DNA of 64,000 nt, taken from Forficula auricularia. Its lineage: Eukaryota > Arthropoda > Insecta > Dermaptera > Forficulidae. The stretch covers positions 8,832,101-8,896,100 of the forward strand of contig JALMQS010000102.1 of NCBI GenBank assembly GCA_024734495.1, written 5' to 3'. This document shows positions 1-10,010 of this stretch, piece by piece (within the stretch, counting starts at the first letter, position 1; each line of letters opens with the position of its first letter). The notes below the pieces were generated by a model, which was not told the origin of the DNA, did not search any database, and worked only from the letters and a program-made list of their open reading frames with translations. The translations under genes and the position numbers were made by a program.

Positions 1-1552
1 AGCCTTGGCAAAGTCCAAAAATACTGCATCTACACACTGACTTTTATCCAAAGCTTCCTGTAATTCCTGAATAAAAGAAACTAATTGAGAATTACAGGAA
101 TAATTTTTTCTAAAACCATGTTGCCTATGATAGAACCATCCTTGCCCTTCCAAATACGAGCGGATATGAGAGTCTACCAACCTCTCTAAAATTTTGCCCA
201 CCAGACTTGTTAAACTCACTGGCCTATAATTACAAGCTAAGCTCTTATCTCCCCCTTTATAAACAGGAATAACTAACGCTCTTTTCCAACCAATAGGCAT
301 AGTTCCCTCATCCAAACATCTATTAAAAAGTAAACATAAAAATTTTGAAATACTATCCACTACAAATTTCAAGAGATCACTATTAATTTCATCCTCCCCC
401 GAAGCCTTTCCTGGTTTTAACCTCTTAATACCTAATGTTACATCCGATTCCAAAATGACTAAATCCTCCATCTGACTATCACTAGAACCTCCATCAACTA
501 ACTCACCCTCCTCTAGAGCTACAAAAACGGACGAATACTGTCTATTTAATAAATTTGCCTTCAACACATTATCCTCAACCAATTCACCATCATCCCCTAA
601 AAGCGCAGGGACATTTGCCGAAACATTTAATTCCTTAAGAAACGAATAAACATTAAACCAATTTCTATTACTACAATTCCTATCTATATAATTATTCAAA
701 TAATTAACTCTAGCCAAATTCTTTTTTTCAATCAACAGCCTATTTAGCTCTCGGAATTTTCTTTTATGATTCGAAGACTTATTCCTATTAGAATATGCTA
801 TCCTACATTTCCGTTTTAAATTCTTAATGGTTCTATCATAGTAAACAGGATCGTTACCCACTTTAACTAATTTAGAGGGAATAAATTTATATTTTCCTTC
901 TTCCAAAAGATTCATAAGCCCATCCCATTGCTGATCTACATTCCGAATTACAGACCATTCTAAAAATTTAGATTCCAAAAAATTATTAAATCCCATTTTA
1001 TCTCCTAATCTATACAGCCAACGCTTCTTTTCGAAGGTTAGAGACTGACTAACTGTTCCCAAATATTCTATTACCACAGAATAATGATCACTAATTCCAT
1101 CTTCAATAGTGACTCTCATATTATCACTATCAAAGTTGGTTAAACAGACATCGAGGACAGACGCTTGCCCACTGGACCTCTGCCTAGTCCCCTCCCTAAC
1201 AATTTGGATAAAATTTCTACTTTTGAAAATATCATCAACCAAAATTTGAGCAAGAGAATTACTATTTGTCGCAGATGACCAATTTACATTAGGCAAATTT
1301 AAATCTCCACAAACTAAAATATCCTTACTTTGCATAGATGTACAATTTAAAAAATTATCTAAGTTTTCTAAAATTTTGAAGTCCTGACTAGGAGATCTAT
1401 ATAACCCAACAATCACCCTACTTATACGTCCAAATTTCACATTCACCCCTAACATCTCCTCTTGTAAATCTAAAAAATTTAAACTACTCGGAAGCGAATC
1501 CTTGACTGCTATAAAGACTCCACCCCCTCTAACAGACTGCCTATCCCTTCTA
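1..1552 (-). mobile_element. CR1-group LINE ORF2, endonuclease C-terminal half and reverse transcriptase (left-edge partial)
   Basis: Read on the minus strand, about 517 codons stay open from 1552 to the window edge. The first part is the C-terminal half of an apurinic-type endonuclease, with CGDLNLPNVNW and the GISDHYSVVIEY motif that carries the catalytic Asp-His pair. The second part is a non-LTR reverse transcriptase N-terminal region: IKRLKPGKASGEDEI, the NYRPVSLTSLVGKILERLV block, HGFRKNYSC, and VDAVFLDFAKA at the edge. Palm motif C (YxDD) lies beyond the window. The endonuclease N-terminus is at 3400-3600, separated by a Helitron. The intact frame suggests a young copy. Clade assignment rests on the esterase-type ORF1 upstream and on general sequence character, without a tree. 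Confidence 0.88.
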
Positions 1553-3399
1553 TCTTCTTAATATATATAAATCTCGTGTCACAATGTTTGTTCTCAATGG
1601 ACTCCTAAACCACTGAACCGATTATAGTAAAATTCGCACACCATGTGCAGTTCGATCCAACTTGAGAAATAGGATAGTTTAAATCTCAAATTATAGTCGC
1701 AATTTTAATTTATTGCTAATTATTTGTCTGTTATTATTTGACAGTCATTTGACTCCAAATGATTCTAACAGATGTCGATACCTTTCGACTGGGTTGAGTA
1801 AGTAATCAATAGATGGCGCTGCTATGGTAAATCTACGAACGTGTCATATAAGCTACATTTTAACAGCATAATTACCACGTGTTGTTGACGCTATAAAATT
1901 AATTAAATTTATTTTGTAGTGAACGAAATACCGTATAATTCAATTATTTCCACTTTTTAAATTTTTGGTGTTAGCATAGCCGGCCACGTGTTACTTAGAC
2001 TGAAGTGTAAATTGCATTCATATTATAATGAAGATAATACAGTTAAATTAAACCTGTTTTTTACTTATTTGTGCTTCATTGATCAAAACTTTATAATTTA
2101 ATAATTATTTGAATCATGAATGGCTCAGTCAACGGGCGATTTTGGCAGCCAAAAACGTTGATGTTGACGAAATTAACTTCCAGATACAACAGTTGTTACC
2201 AGGCGATCTGATGTCTTTTAAATCAATCGATACTGTTGTTGATGAAAATGAAAATGTAAATTTTCCGATTGAATTTTTAAATTCATTAGATATCCCTGGA
2301 ATGCCACCACATAATCTTCGATTAAAGATTGGTTCCCCTATTATTCTCCTCCGTAATTTGAATCCACCTCAATTATGTAACGGTACGCGTTTGGTCATCA
2401 AAAAGATCACCGGAAACATTCTTGAAGCAACCATTTTGGCTGGGAAGTTTAAAGGAAAAATGGTCCTGCTGCCACGTATTCCGATGATACCATCAGATTC
2501 TACCATACCCTTCAAAAGGCTACAGTTTCCAATTCGTTTAGCTTTCGCCATGTCTATAAATAAATCTCAAGGTCAAACAATGTCCATTTGTGGTTTAGAT
2601 TTGGAAAATACATGTTTTTCTCATGGGCAACTATATGTTGCGTGTTCACGTGTTGGGAAACCGTCGAATCTATTTGTGTTAGCTAAAGACAGGTTAACCA
2701 AAAACATTGTGCACCGATTGGTGTTAAATTAAATTGAAATTGAAAGTATTTATAATTCAAAAAAATAGATATTAATGTTTAAAAGTTTAAGACTGTCTGC
2801 CTTGCCTACCTCATTTATGAGTTTAAGCGTCACATGTTATTTACTGTATTATACTGTAATATACTTATTTGTTATAAAATTAAATGGAAATAATAAATCT
2901 GATAAATTTTTATTTTGTATTGATTTCTGCTTAATATCAAGTGTAAGAACATTTTAATTAATTGTGTTCAACGTACTTCCCCTTCAAATCTCAATCCAGT
3001 GAATTTGTATACCAACATCAACATTTTCGTCTTTGTTCGTAAATAATTTCATTGTACTAAAGGGTTATAGTAGTAGAAAGTCAAATAAGGAGATCACCAT
3101 ATTTTTTTACAAATACTATCTGTGTGAAAAAGCATAGTGGACTCCGTGACTGATGTTCTCTTATCGTTCCTCTTAGATTGTTTACTATAATGTAATATAA
3201 CAAAAACTTTAGCCACAGCAACGCGTGGCCGGGTCAGCTATATATATATAAAAAAAAAAAAAAAAAAAAAACAATTTACATAAAAGGTAATCAATTTTGG
3301 ACACCTCATACTTTCATTCCGAGACGCCGCCCGCCAGGGCAACCCGCCCGGAGGGCCTAGCTGGGACAGGCGTGCCGGAGGCACGCCGGGTACAGCTAG
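1553..3399 (+). mobile_element. Helitron, 1847 bp, inserted in the LINE
   Basis: The element starts with TC at 1553 and ends with CTAG at 3396-3399, between flanking A (1552) and T (3400), the Helitron A/T target without duplication. A hairpin with 8-bp arms (369-376 and 380-387 of the 3000 block) and a GGA loop sits 8 nt before CTAG, as expected for a Helitron 3' end. The AATCTCGTGTCACAATG segment near the 5' end resembles other animal Helitron starts I know. Removing 1553-3399 rejoins the LINE endonuclease in frame. A second end-like sequence (GCGTGGCCGGGTCAGCTA, to about 3240) precedes a poly-A run, so the 3' tail may be composite. Inside is only the C-terminal end of the helicase. Confidence 0.85.
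2109..2732 (+). pseudogene. Helitron Rep-helicase, C-terminal PIF1-like fragment
   Basis: The 207-codon frame matches the last part of the PIF1-like helicase of Helitron transposases, which unwinds DNA during rolling-circle transposition. Visible motifs are PPHNLRLKIGSPIILLRNLNPP, LCNGTRL, FPIRLAFAMSINKSQGQT (helicase motif V region) and GQLYVACSRV (motif VI). The Walker A and B motifs and the HUH replication initiator domain are absent. A TGA lies in frame two codons before the ATG, so this ATG is only the first Met after the truncation. The frame itself has no stop or shift, which suggests a recent internal deletion of a longer element. It cannot mobilise itself. Confidence 0.85.
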
Positions 3400-3604
3400 T
3401 AGACTATATAACCCTTAGGAAATACCTCATTATTCGAAATCTCCTCCCTAAGCCAAGATTCTGTACCAACAATAACATCTGGATTAATTAAATCCACATG
3501 TTGTCCAAAATTTAGAATTTTATTCAAGATACTTCTACAATTTATTATTAACAACTTAAATCTCTGATTTCTATTTCTGAAAATTGTCCTCTTACCCCCT
3601 CCAT
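3400..3604 (-). mobile_element. LINE ORF2 endonuclease N-terminal part
   Basis: The minus-strand frame reads KLLIINCRSILNK, then VIVGTESWLREEI and VFPKGYIV, which is the start of an apurinic-type endonuclease: the Asn near the N-terminus and the Glu of TESWL are the expected metal-site residues. At 3400 it meets the Helitron and continues without loss at 1552. The ORF2 start overlaps the end of ORF1 in another frame, a normal LINE arrangement. Confidence 0.85.
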
Positions 3605-4198
3605 TTAGTTTTTTTGATATTCCAGTATACTATCAATACACACCTTCCCTAACTTGTAGGAACCAGACCTATTTAAATTAATATCATTCTTGCCTAAATC
3701 TTTATAATCTAAATAACTATTTGAATTTATAAACTTACAACCATACTTGAAACAGACACTTTCTAAAATATGATTTGCCCAATTGATCTTTCTAAAATCT
3801 ACATCCCTTCTATAAAGTATACCACTAAATATTAATTTTGCTCCCTGAAATTTATTTCTAAGAGAAATAACTAATCTATCAAATTTTAAACGGAATACCT
3901 CAGCAGTAATATCATAGATATTATGCGTGCCTACATGAATAAAAACTAAATCCTTTCTAGCCCCTACATACCTCTCTACCATATTTCCCAACTGTTCAAA
4001 TCTTATACCGGGGAAACACCATGAACTAAACCCCCGGGATGCAGTATATGATGCCGAATATTTAAATAAACTATCCCCTAAAATTAAAACTCTATTATCA
4101 ATTTCTCTAACCCCTGAATTATCTAGTAAAATATCTCTCTCCTGACAGACCGCCGAATTAATCTGGCCTTGGCCAATAAAATTTAAAATAAGTTCGCA
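3605..4198 (-). mobile_element. LINE ORF1 with SGNH/GDSL-type esterase domain, 5'-truncated
   Basis: The minus-strand frame ending in TAA at 3605 encodes about 197 residues of an SGNH-hydrolase-like domain, known as the ORF1 esterase of CR1-group LINEs. Block I is seen as RVLILGDSLFKY (nucleophile Ser) and the block III region as FIHVGTHNIYD. The C-terminal block reads DINLNRSGSYKLGK, where the family usually has DxxH, so the catalytic His seems replaced by Asn. The frame is open upstream to a Met at 4324, but from about 4199 the DNA belongs to a different LINE 3' end on the plus strand, so those N-terminal residues are chance. The true ORF1 start is missing. Confidence 0.75.
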
Positions 4199-4575
4199 TA
4201 TATAAGACCGTTGTGCGACCAATTTTGACATATGCGGCCGAAACAAGAACTGACACCGAAAAAACAAGAAAAATATTGGAAGTTTGTGAGATGAAAACGC
4301 TACGCAGAATTGCGGGTAAAACAAGGATGGACAGGGTAAAAAATGAAAATATTAGGGAAAAGTGCAATATACAAAATGTCAGCGTATGGGTCCAAAGGAG
4401 AAGAAAAGAATGGAGTGGACACGTATTGCGAATGAATGAAGACCGGCTGGTGAGGAAGGTACATGACAACATCCCTACCGGGAAAAGAAGACGGGGCCGT
4501 CCAAGAAAACGATGGAAAGACGCTCTGGAGTAAACAGGCTTTTAGCCTAACAATAAGAAGAAGAAGAAGAAGAAT
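4199..4575 (+). mobile_element. LINE 3' end, ORF2 C-terminus with (GAA)n tail
   Basis: The frame ending at 4533 encodes RPILTYAAETRTDTEKTRKI, then MKTLRRIAGKTR, WSGHVLRMNEDRLVRKV and RRGRPRKRWKDALE, the region C-terminal to the reverse transcriptase in widespread arthropod LINEs. After the stop come about 25 bases and then a GAA-type simple tail to about 4575. It is 5'-truncated and abuts the CR1-group LINE at 4199. A diverged copy with the same tail type is at 60285-60680. Confidence 0.82.
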
Positions 4576-4579
4576 TGAG

Positions 4580-4690
4580 ACCATGGGTTCCGTAGTTTTT
4601 TCCTGAGGACCCTTTGAAGTTGCACTTGCCGCCAGACCGATTACAATACTTTCCCCATGCTTCGCATTGGATAAAGTAAAAAGTGTTTTA
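4580..4690 (+). repeat. Dispersed repeat L, right-end fragment
   Basis: A ~105-bp segment with CATGGGTTCCGTAG, TGAGGACCCTTTGAAGT, GACCGATTACAATACTTT and GCATTGGATAAAGTAAA. The same segment recurs at 34707-34803, 36623-36725, 36830-36935, 25095-25205 (minus) and 40480-40570 (minus). Confidence 0.8.
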
Positions 4691-4879
4691 ATAAAAGAGC
4701 GGTTCTAAAAACGTGTTAATATACGGGGTGTTCCTTTTAAAAAAATAACGTTGTCGCGACTTTTCGATGGAAGCCGAAACGTTGCAATGCTGAAAATATT
4801 TTAGATCGATAGAACAGGTAAGAAAATGTAAGGTTAACGCCTAACGTGCCATCGACCGTGAATCACCCTGTATATATAT

Positions 4880-5485
4880 TTGGGGAGACTTTTAAACATG
4901 AAGAACGACTTTACACCCGAACTTCAAAGAAGACGGAAAGCTGGCTGGGCCGCATATAGTACAATTCGCACCGTGTTTGAGGCGTCCAAAGATAAAAAAC
5001 TTAAAGCTGATCTATTCAATTCAACAGTGTTGCCTGCCCTTAGTTACGGTTGTGAAGCGTGGACCTTAACGAAGGCCCAGGAAAACAAAATAAATGTCAT
5101 CCAGTTGGCAATCGAAAGAAGATTGGTCGGCTTAAATCTCCGCTGTCAACGCATGCTTGGGCTGCACAACGGGGATATACGCGAAATGTCGGGGGTGAGA
5201 GATATGCTACAATATTCTCTCAAGCAAAAACACGATTGGGCAGGTCATCTTGCCAGGAGAGAGGATGAAAGATGGAGCCTGGCAGTGCAGCTATGGATAC
5301 CCCGTGAAAAGATAAGACCCCTCGGGAGACCGCCAATCCGCTGGGCCGACTCCCTGAATAGGAGCATTTCCCTTAGAGCGACAAATAGCCAAACTATCAA
5401 GGAGCACTGGACTACGATAGCCAAAAACAGAGACAGATGGAAATATTCTTGGGACCAGCATGCAACGAATCGACGCATCGAATAA
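4880..5485 (+). mobile_element. RTE-clade-like LINE ORF2 C-terminal fragment
   Basis: An open 201-codon frame reads GRLLNMKNDFTPELQRRRKAGW, LFNSTVLPALSYGCEAWTLTKA, HDWAGHLARREDERW and LGRPPIRWADSL. This is the region after the reverse transcriptase thumb in RTE-like elements. The catalytic YADD block and the endonuclease are missing, so it is a 5'-truncated copy. The first Met at 4880 is fortuitous. No tail was recognised. A hAT-type terminus begins 15 bases after the stop. Confidence 0.8.
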
Positions 5486-5499
5486 CCGGTCGTCTAAGT

Positions 5500-5940
5500 C
5501 AGTGGTTCTTAACCTTTTTAAGCTGCGACCCAAATTTAAGAAATATTTTCATGACGCGACCCCCACCCCACCGTCAATCACCTTTTTTTAGACGATACTT
5601 GAGAAATTTTCTTCAATTTTCAATGATGACTTTTTTTAACTCACATATAATATTTTGTTGTAATAATTAAGATAACCAAAGGTATACTTTTCGATCTAAG
5701 GAAAATTTAATGAAAAAGAGCGTGTTTTTCATATTTTCATTTTTTATAGTATTGAATAAATCAAAATATATTTTTCAACTTATAATGAAAATTATAAATA
5801 AAATATTTGATTAACGATTCTGCGCGACCCAAAGAATATGCTTTGCGACCCAATTTTGGAGGAGCTTTATACATTGGAGGAGGTGAAGGGGGCTCATACT
5901 CACATTTGCCCGGAGACCCGAAATTTCTCTGGGTTGGCAT
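5500..5940 (+). mobile_element. hAT-like terminus and GCGACCC-rich remnant
   Basis: CAGTGGTTCTTAACC followed by GCTGCGACCC is typical of the ends of hAT elements of the Charlie/Tip100 type. Further GCGACCC runs occur near 5823 and 5848. No transposase and no matching right inverted terminus were found, so the right boundary is a guess. Confidence 0.5.
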
Positions 5941-6034
5941 GGTTCACTTTTATCTATTAATTGAAGATTGATAAAAATAAATATATAATAAAAATAATAT
6001 AATAATAATAATAATAATTTTAAAACTGGCGGGA

Positions 6035-6720
6035 ATAAAATTTAGGGAGAGAAGACTAATCTACAATCTATACCAAAACCAGATGGCAATAATAAATATT
6101 GGAGATGAGCAAAGAGAAGCCAAAATAAAAAAAGGTGTAAGATAAGGATGTGTGCTGTCACCCATGATTTTCAACTTATACATAGAAGTAGCGATAAAAG
6201 AATTCAAAGACAAAATTGATACAGGTATCGAAATCCAAGGTCAAAAGATCGCTATGTTAAGATTTGCCGATGGCATTGCCCTCATAGATAAAAGATTGCC
6301 CTTCTAAGAAGCAACAAAAAAGAATTAGAGGACGCTCTGAATGGAATTAACCAAATCTTAATAGAAGAAATCAAAATGAAAATAAACAAGAAAAAGAATA
6401 AAACCAAGGTCCTAGTATGTATAAAAAAAAAAAAAACGAGACCGGAATGCATCAAAATTAACCAAGAAAACCTATGAGTTAAGGAATTTCGCAACCTAGG
6501 AAGTAAAATAACATGGGATGGGAGGAGCGAAAACGAAATTAAATCAAGAATTGCCCAAGCAAAAATGGGGTTTAATTCAAAACAAAAACTACTATGTTCC
6601 TCCTCAATTAGCTTAGAAAACAGGAAGATGCTATTGAAGACATATGTATGGAGCATAGCCATGTACGGGTGTGAAACCTGGATAATTAGAGAAGCCGAGA
6701 GAAAGAGAAAGAGGCTTTAT
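6035..6720 (+). pseudogene. Degenerate LINE reverse transcriptase fragment
   Basis: Across broken frames the plus strand reads QCVLSPMIFNLYIEV, then LRFADGIAL where an active reverse transcriptase has YADD, then KEFRNLGSKI, SSISLENRKMLLKTYVWSIAMYGCETWII. Order and content match the palm and thumb of an arthropod LINE. The mutated catalytic box and several stops show it is dead. A poorer relative is at 21225-21500. Confidence 0.75.
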
Positions 6721-6752
6721 ATATATAGAGATAAATATTATATATATACGGG

Positions 6753-6796
6753 TTATAGTGGTGTTTCACAAAGAGGTTTGTGAAACACCACTATAA
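6753..6796. repeat. Hairpin H copy 1 (20-bp arms)
   Basis: TTATAGTGGTGTTTCACAAA at 6753-6772 is followed by GAGG and its exact reverse complement at 6777-6796. Related hairpins are at 7079-7120, 7330-7364 and 8864-8904, and single arms near 31668, 31893 and 53677. Confidence 0.9.
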
Positions 6797-7320
6797 AAAT
6801 CGAGCTTAGTTATTTAATTAGAGTTGGTTATAAATTGATAATTAATCACGATTTCAAACCAACCTAACTAAATTGTTGGGTCGAATGAAAATCGACTGTG
6901 TGTGCCTAGGCTTACTCCCTTCATATTCATCATTTTATTTCTTTAAACAGTATTTTGAATTGGATTGAAATTATTTATTTTCTATGATAAGAATTTGAAT
7001 CTATTTTCAAGCTAACATTTAGGGAAAGCGGTGTTGGTTTATAGTGAAACATATTAAACACAGGAGTTTTTTGACGGGTTATAGTGGTGTTTCACAATTG
7101 TTTGTGAAACACACTATAACGTTTTAAAAACTCCTGTATTTTCAAGCTGTTTCTCTAATTTCAATATATAATTGATCCATTTCGAAATATTTTAAAATAA
7201 AGTGATTTGAATATAAAAAAATTAAAATGAAATATTAATCGGGTACTATTAAGAAAATAAAATTTAGCGATCCAACAAAATTTGTGTGCCGGGCAATCGC
7301 GAAACAAGGTCAGGCATTGT
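6797..7320 (+). repeat. 530-bp duplicated block, copy A
   Basis: This block repeats at 8583-9115 with a few point changes and small indels, including the left end of fold-back element F. At its left edge it joins hairpin H copy 1; copy B joins the intact left half of a MITE. Confidence 0.88.
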
Positions 7321-7433
7321 AAACTCTTTCAGTGGTGTTTCACCGAGGTTTGTGAAACACCACCTGCTTAAATCAAAAAACTCCTGTGTTTAATAAGTTT
7401 CACTATAAACCAACACCGCTTTCCCTAAATGTT
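7014..7433. mobile_element. Fold-back element F, full copy (420 bp)
   Basis: About 60-bp inverted termini begin AACATTTAGGGAAAGCGGTG and end with its reverse complement. Each continues through TTTATAGTGAAAC and ACACAGGAGTTTTT. The interior carries two internal hairpins (7079-7120 and 7330-7364) and no coding capacity. Ends of the same family appear at 8810, 21563, 31925-31965, 32868 and 53738-53776. The superfamily is not recognised. Confidence 0.7.
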
Positions 7434-8430
7434 ATTAAAATAATAAATAAAATGTATTGAGATGAAGCAGTACAGCTTGTTTTAGATCCTGAGAAAGTTG
7501 ACTAATATTACCTTGTAATGGGTTAAACAAAATTCGGGTTCGAAAGTAAATGATAAAATGTTAGGGAATTGTGTTAAATGAGGATGGTGTAAATCTCCGA
7601 AAGTTAAACTTCTCTTATTCTCGGGTGGTGTAACTCGCCGAGTTTCTCTCTGTACCTAGACTATACTAATGAATTTAATCTTATATGCAAATTAGTGATA
7701 AAAACAAATTAAATTAAAATATTTACCTAAACTAAGCTAGTTAATATTCTGAAAATGAGTAAGAATGAAAGGAAATGGGGTAATTTTAATAATAATAGTA
7801 GAATGAAATAGTCAAATTTAAAAATGAAAGATATTAACATTTATTGAGTTAAATAATATAAAATGAAAGAAATTATTGAAACAATATTTCACATGAAGAT
7901 ATTATTACATTTTGGACCAGGTGGAATCAACCAGGCAGTACTGTATAGAGAAGTAGGCCAGGCTTCTCCCAAGCGCCCGGCTGGTCAATGTCGCAGCAAG
8001 GCCACGCTCAAGTCAACGACTTGTCAGGTGACGAATGGACAATGGACACTTAGGCGGTGGCTCGATTTTACCAAACCTCTTCAGGGGCAAATTTTAGTTG
8101 CTAGATAGCGATTAATTTTGATATTTCTGCCTGCTAGTAAGGGCGATCGGGTGAGGGCCGAAGACCAAAACCAATGACAAACCGGTACGTACGAGAGAGT
8201 ATTGTGGGTCAATTTCTCAAGCCGTTTACTCGGTTGACTAAGCTATCATATCTTGTTGTAAGGTGTCCGGTAACTTTGGTATTTTCTTCAACCTTAAGAT
8301 ATGAATTAGCAACCCGCAAGTTTCGGGCGTGCGTGTCTTTTTATACTCGGTAGTCCTCGAGGAGCAATCCCTACTACCGAGATTTTTCCCGGCCATGGCT
8401 GGATGCGGCGACGATTCTCAAAAGATTTAG
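7434..8430. other. Intergenic, no feature recognised
   Basis: The left part is AT-rich. 7890-8400 is GC-richer than its surroundings. The longest frame there (7863-8108, 81 codons) shows no known motif. No terminal repeats were found. Confidence 0.5.
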
Positions 8431-8431
8431 G

Positions 8432-8694
8432 CTAGGCACACACAATCGATTTTCAGTCGAGCGATAGTTTAGATGATGGACATAAATATATATTAAGTTT
8501 AATGTAGGTGGATACACAACACAACTGCAGATCAACTCGATTATTTATTCAAAGTCGATCGATGAGCACTTTTGATAAAAAAAATCGAGCTTAGTTATTT
8601 AATTAGAGTTGGTTATAAATTGATAATTAATCACGATTTCAAACCAACCCAACTAAATTGTTGGGTCGACTGAAAATCGACTGTGTGTGCCTAG
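8432..8694. mobile_element. MITE with ~28-bp inverted termini
   Basis: The left terminus TAGGCACACACAATCGATTT continues to TCAGTCGA, and the right end 8666-8694 is its near-perfect inverse (TCGACTGAAAATCGAC then TGTGTGTGCCTAGA). The ~263-bp element has no coding capacity. Its right half is also present at 6797-6910 as part of the duplicated block. Confidence 0.7.
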
Positions 8695-9115
8695 ACTTCT
8701 ACTCCGCCCTTATTCATCATTTTATTTCTTAAATAGTATTTTGAATTGGATTGAAATTATTTATTTTTCTATGATAAGAATTTGAATCTATTTTCAAGCT
8801 AACATTTAGGGAAAGCGGTGTTGGTTTATAGTGAAACATATTAAACACAGGAGTTTTTGACGGGTTATAGTGGTGTTTCACAAATTGTGAAACACCACTA
8901 TAACGTTTAAAAACTCCTGTATTTTCAAGCTGTTTCTCTCTAATTTCAATATATAATTGATCCATTTCGAAATATTTTAAAATAAAGTGATTTGAATATA
9001 AAAAAATTAAAATGAAATATTAATGGGGTACTATTAAGAAAATAAAATTTAGCGATCCAACAAAATTTGTGTGCCAGGCAATCGCGAAACAAGGTCGGGC
9101 ACATTGTAAACTCTT
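8583..9115 (+). repeat. 530-bp duplicated block, copy B
   Basis: Counterpart of 6797-7320. It includes the right half of the MITE, the left terminus of element F (8810 on) and hairpin H copy 4 at 8864-8904, a perfect palindrome with 20-bp arms around one base. Copy B lacks the right end of element F. Confidence 0.88.
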
Positions 9116-9237
9116 TCAAGAAAAAGTATAACTGATGGAAAACATTAATTATCTCAGAATATAGAATAGCTTCATGCACAGATGTATATTTTTGAATAGC
9201 ATTGATAAAACTGAGTCTGCTCAATTATGATAGTTTA

Positions 9238-9480
9238 TTAGCCAGATACTGACTGAAAGTTTGCTTCGCGAGGCCAGCCCCTTGAGACAAATGCCTGGTC
9301 GGTCAGTATGTGTCTCGCCCAAGGCAAGTGCCCATTGCCTCGTCTGAGGCTGCCTCGGCCCGATTCATCGATTGTCAGTTTTTGTGAATGCTCAAAGGCG
9401 CCTCGGGTCGTTTCCTGCGTTCACTCAGGATGGTTCTGCGGCAAACGCCCGAGGCAGCTGGCTCAGTATCAGCTATTGAT
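9238..9480. repeat. GC-rich repeat-like island
   Basis: A ~240-bp GC-rich segment in AT-rich DNA. Weak inverted ends (GATACTGAC near 9243, GCTCAGTATC near 9462) suggest a degraded MITE. No open frame of note. Confidence 0.35.
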
Positions 9481-9804
9481 GCTATAGCTGAAGATAATTG
9501 TTAAAGGCTTTGGATACGCTCTCTGGAAGGATCGTGTAATTGATATTTTTAACAACTTTAAAGAAATGTCTCGATAAAGAGGACTAAAACTCCACATTAA
9601 GCAATGAACAACACTTTGAACAAAATTATTGCGTTAAATTTATTCTAGTGAATGTATAAAGATATCGCCACGTTCGAAGCATGCTTGCTTATATTAAATA
9701 ATGATATAAAATTGAAAGTTTTTGCCGAGAGTAGCAGAATTTTTATATATTGAAGGAGACAATAAAAGAGTGTGTCTTCTGCTGGAATTATAAATTTTAT
9801 TTAT

Positions 9805-9858
9805 TTATAACGAGACTATAGTTTCGAGGGCTTTGCCCTCTTCATCAGTCTATTACAA
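9805..9858 (-). ncRNA. Hammerhead ribozyme-like motif, mirror copy in left palindrome arm
   Basis: Identical in sequence to the motif at 9900-9953 but on the other strand. Core box at 9848-9842, predicted cleavage between 9814 and 9813. Transcription through either strand would give one functional-looking core and its antisense in one molecule, so long-hairpin folding would compete with ribozyme folding. Confidence 0.7.
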
Positions 9859-9899
9859 TGTATTCACAGGAGATTCATAAATTAATTCCTGTGAATACA

Positions 9900-9953
9900 T
9901 TGTAATAGACTGATGAAGAGGGCAAAGCCCTCGAAACTATAGTCTCGTTATAA
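9900..9953 (+). ncRNA. Hammerhead ribozyme-like motif, type I, copy 1
   Basis: Stem I pairs 900-905 (TTGTAA) with 948-953 (TTATAA), one G-U pair, plus GA 908-909 with TC 945-946; TA opposes G as an internal loop. Core box CTGATGA is 910-916. Stem II is 6 bp, GAGGGC 918-923 with GCCCTC 927-932, loop AAA. GAAA is 933-936. The short stem III joins A936-C937 to G942-T943, leaving C944 at the cleavage position (offsets from 9000). One deviation is an extra A (917) between the core box and stem II. An exact mirror copy on the minus strand occupies 9858-9805. Confidence 0.72.
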
Positions 9954-10010
9954 ATAAATAAAATTTATAATTCCAGCAGAAGACACACTCTTTTATTGTC
10001 TCCTTCAATA

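Larger units (their letters stand above)
9748..10010. mobile_element. Perfect palindromic PLE-type repeat, 124-bp arms, hammerhead-like core in each arm
   Basis: Arms 9748-9871 and 9887-10010 are exact reverse complements around a 15-base spacer. Each arm contains the sequence of a type I hammerhead ribozyme, on the plus strand at 9900-9953 and on the minus strand at 9858-9805. The left flank (9708-9747) has AAAGTTTTTGCCGAGAGTAG, which also borders related copies at 20160-20190, 27017-27040, 41700-41720 and 62888. Penelope-like elements are known to carry hammerheads in their terminal repeats, and PLE endonuclease fragments occur in this window, so I assign it to that group by inference. Confidence 0.75.

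Noticed and set aside
4158..4584. Two minus-strand frames of 94 and 104 codons rich in Phe, Leu and Ser
   Set aside because: They are antisense to the LINE C-terminus at 4213-4533.
9748..10010. microRNA precursor
   Set aside because: The arms are perfect over 124 bp with no bulges, the sequence is repeated in the window, and the hammerhead boxes explain the conserved part better.
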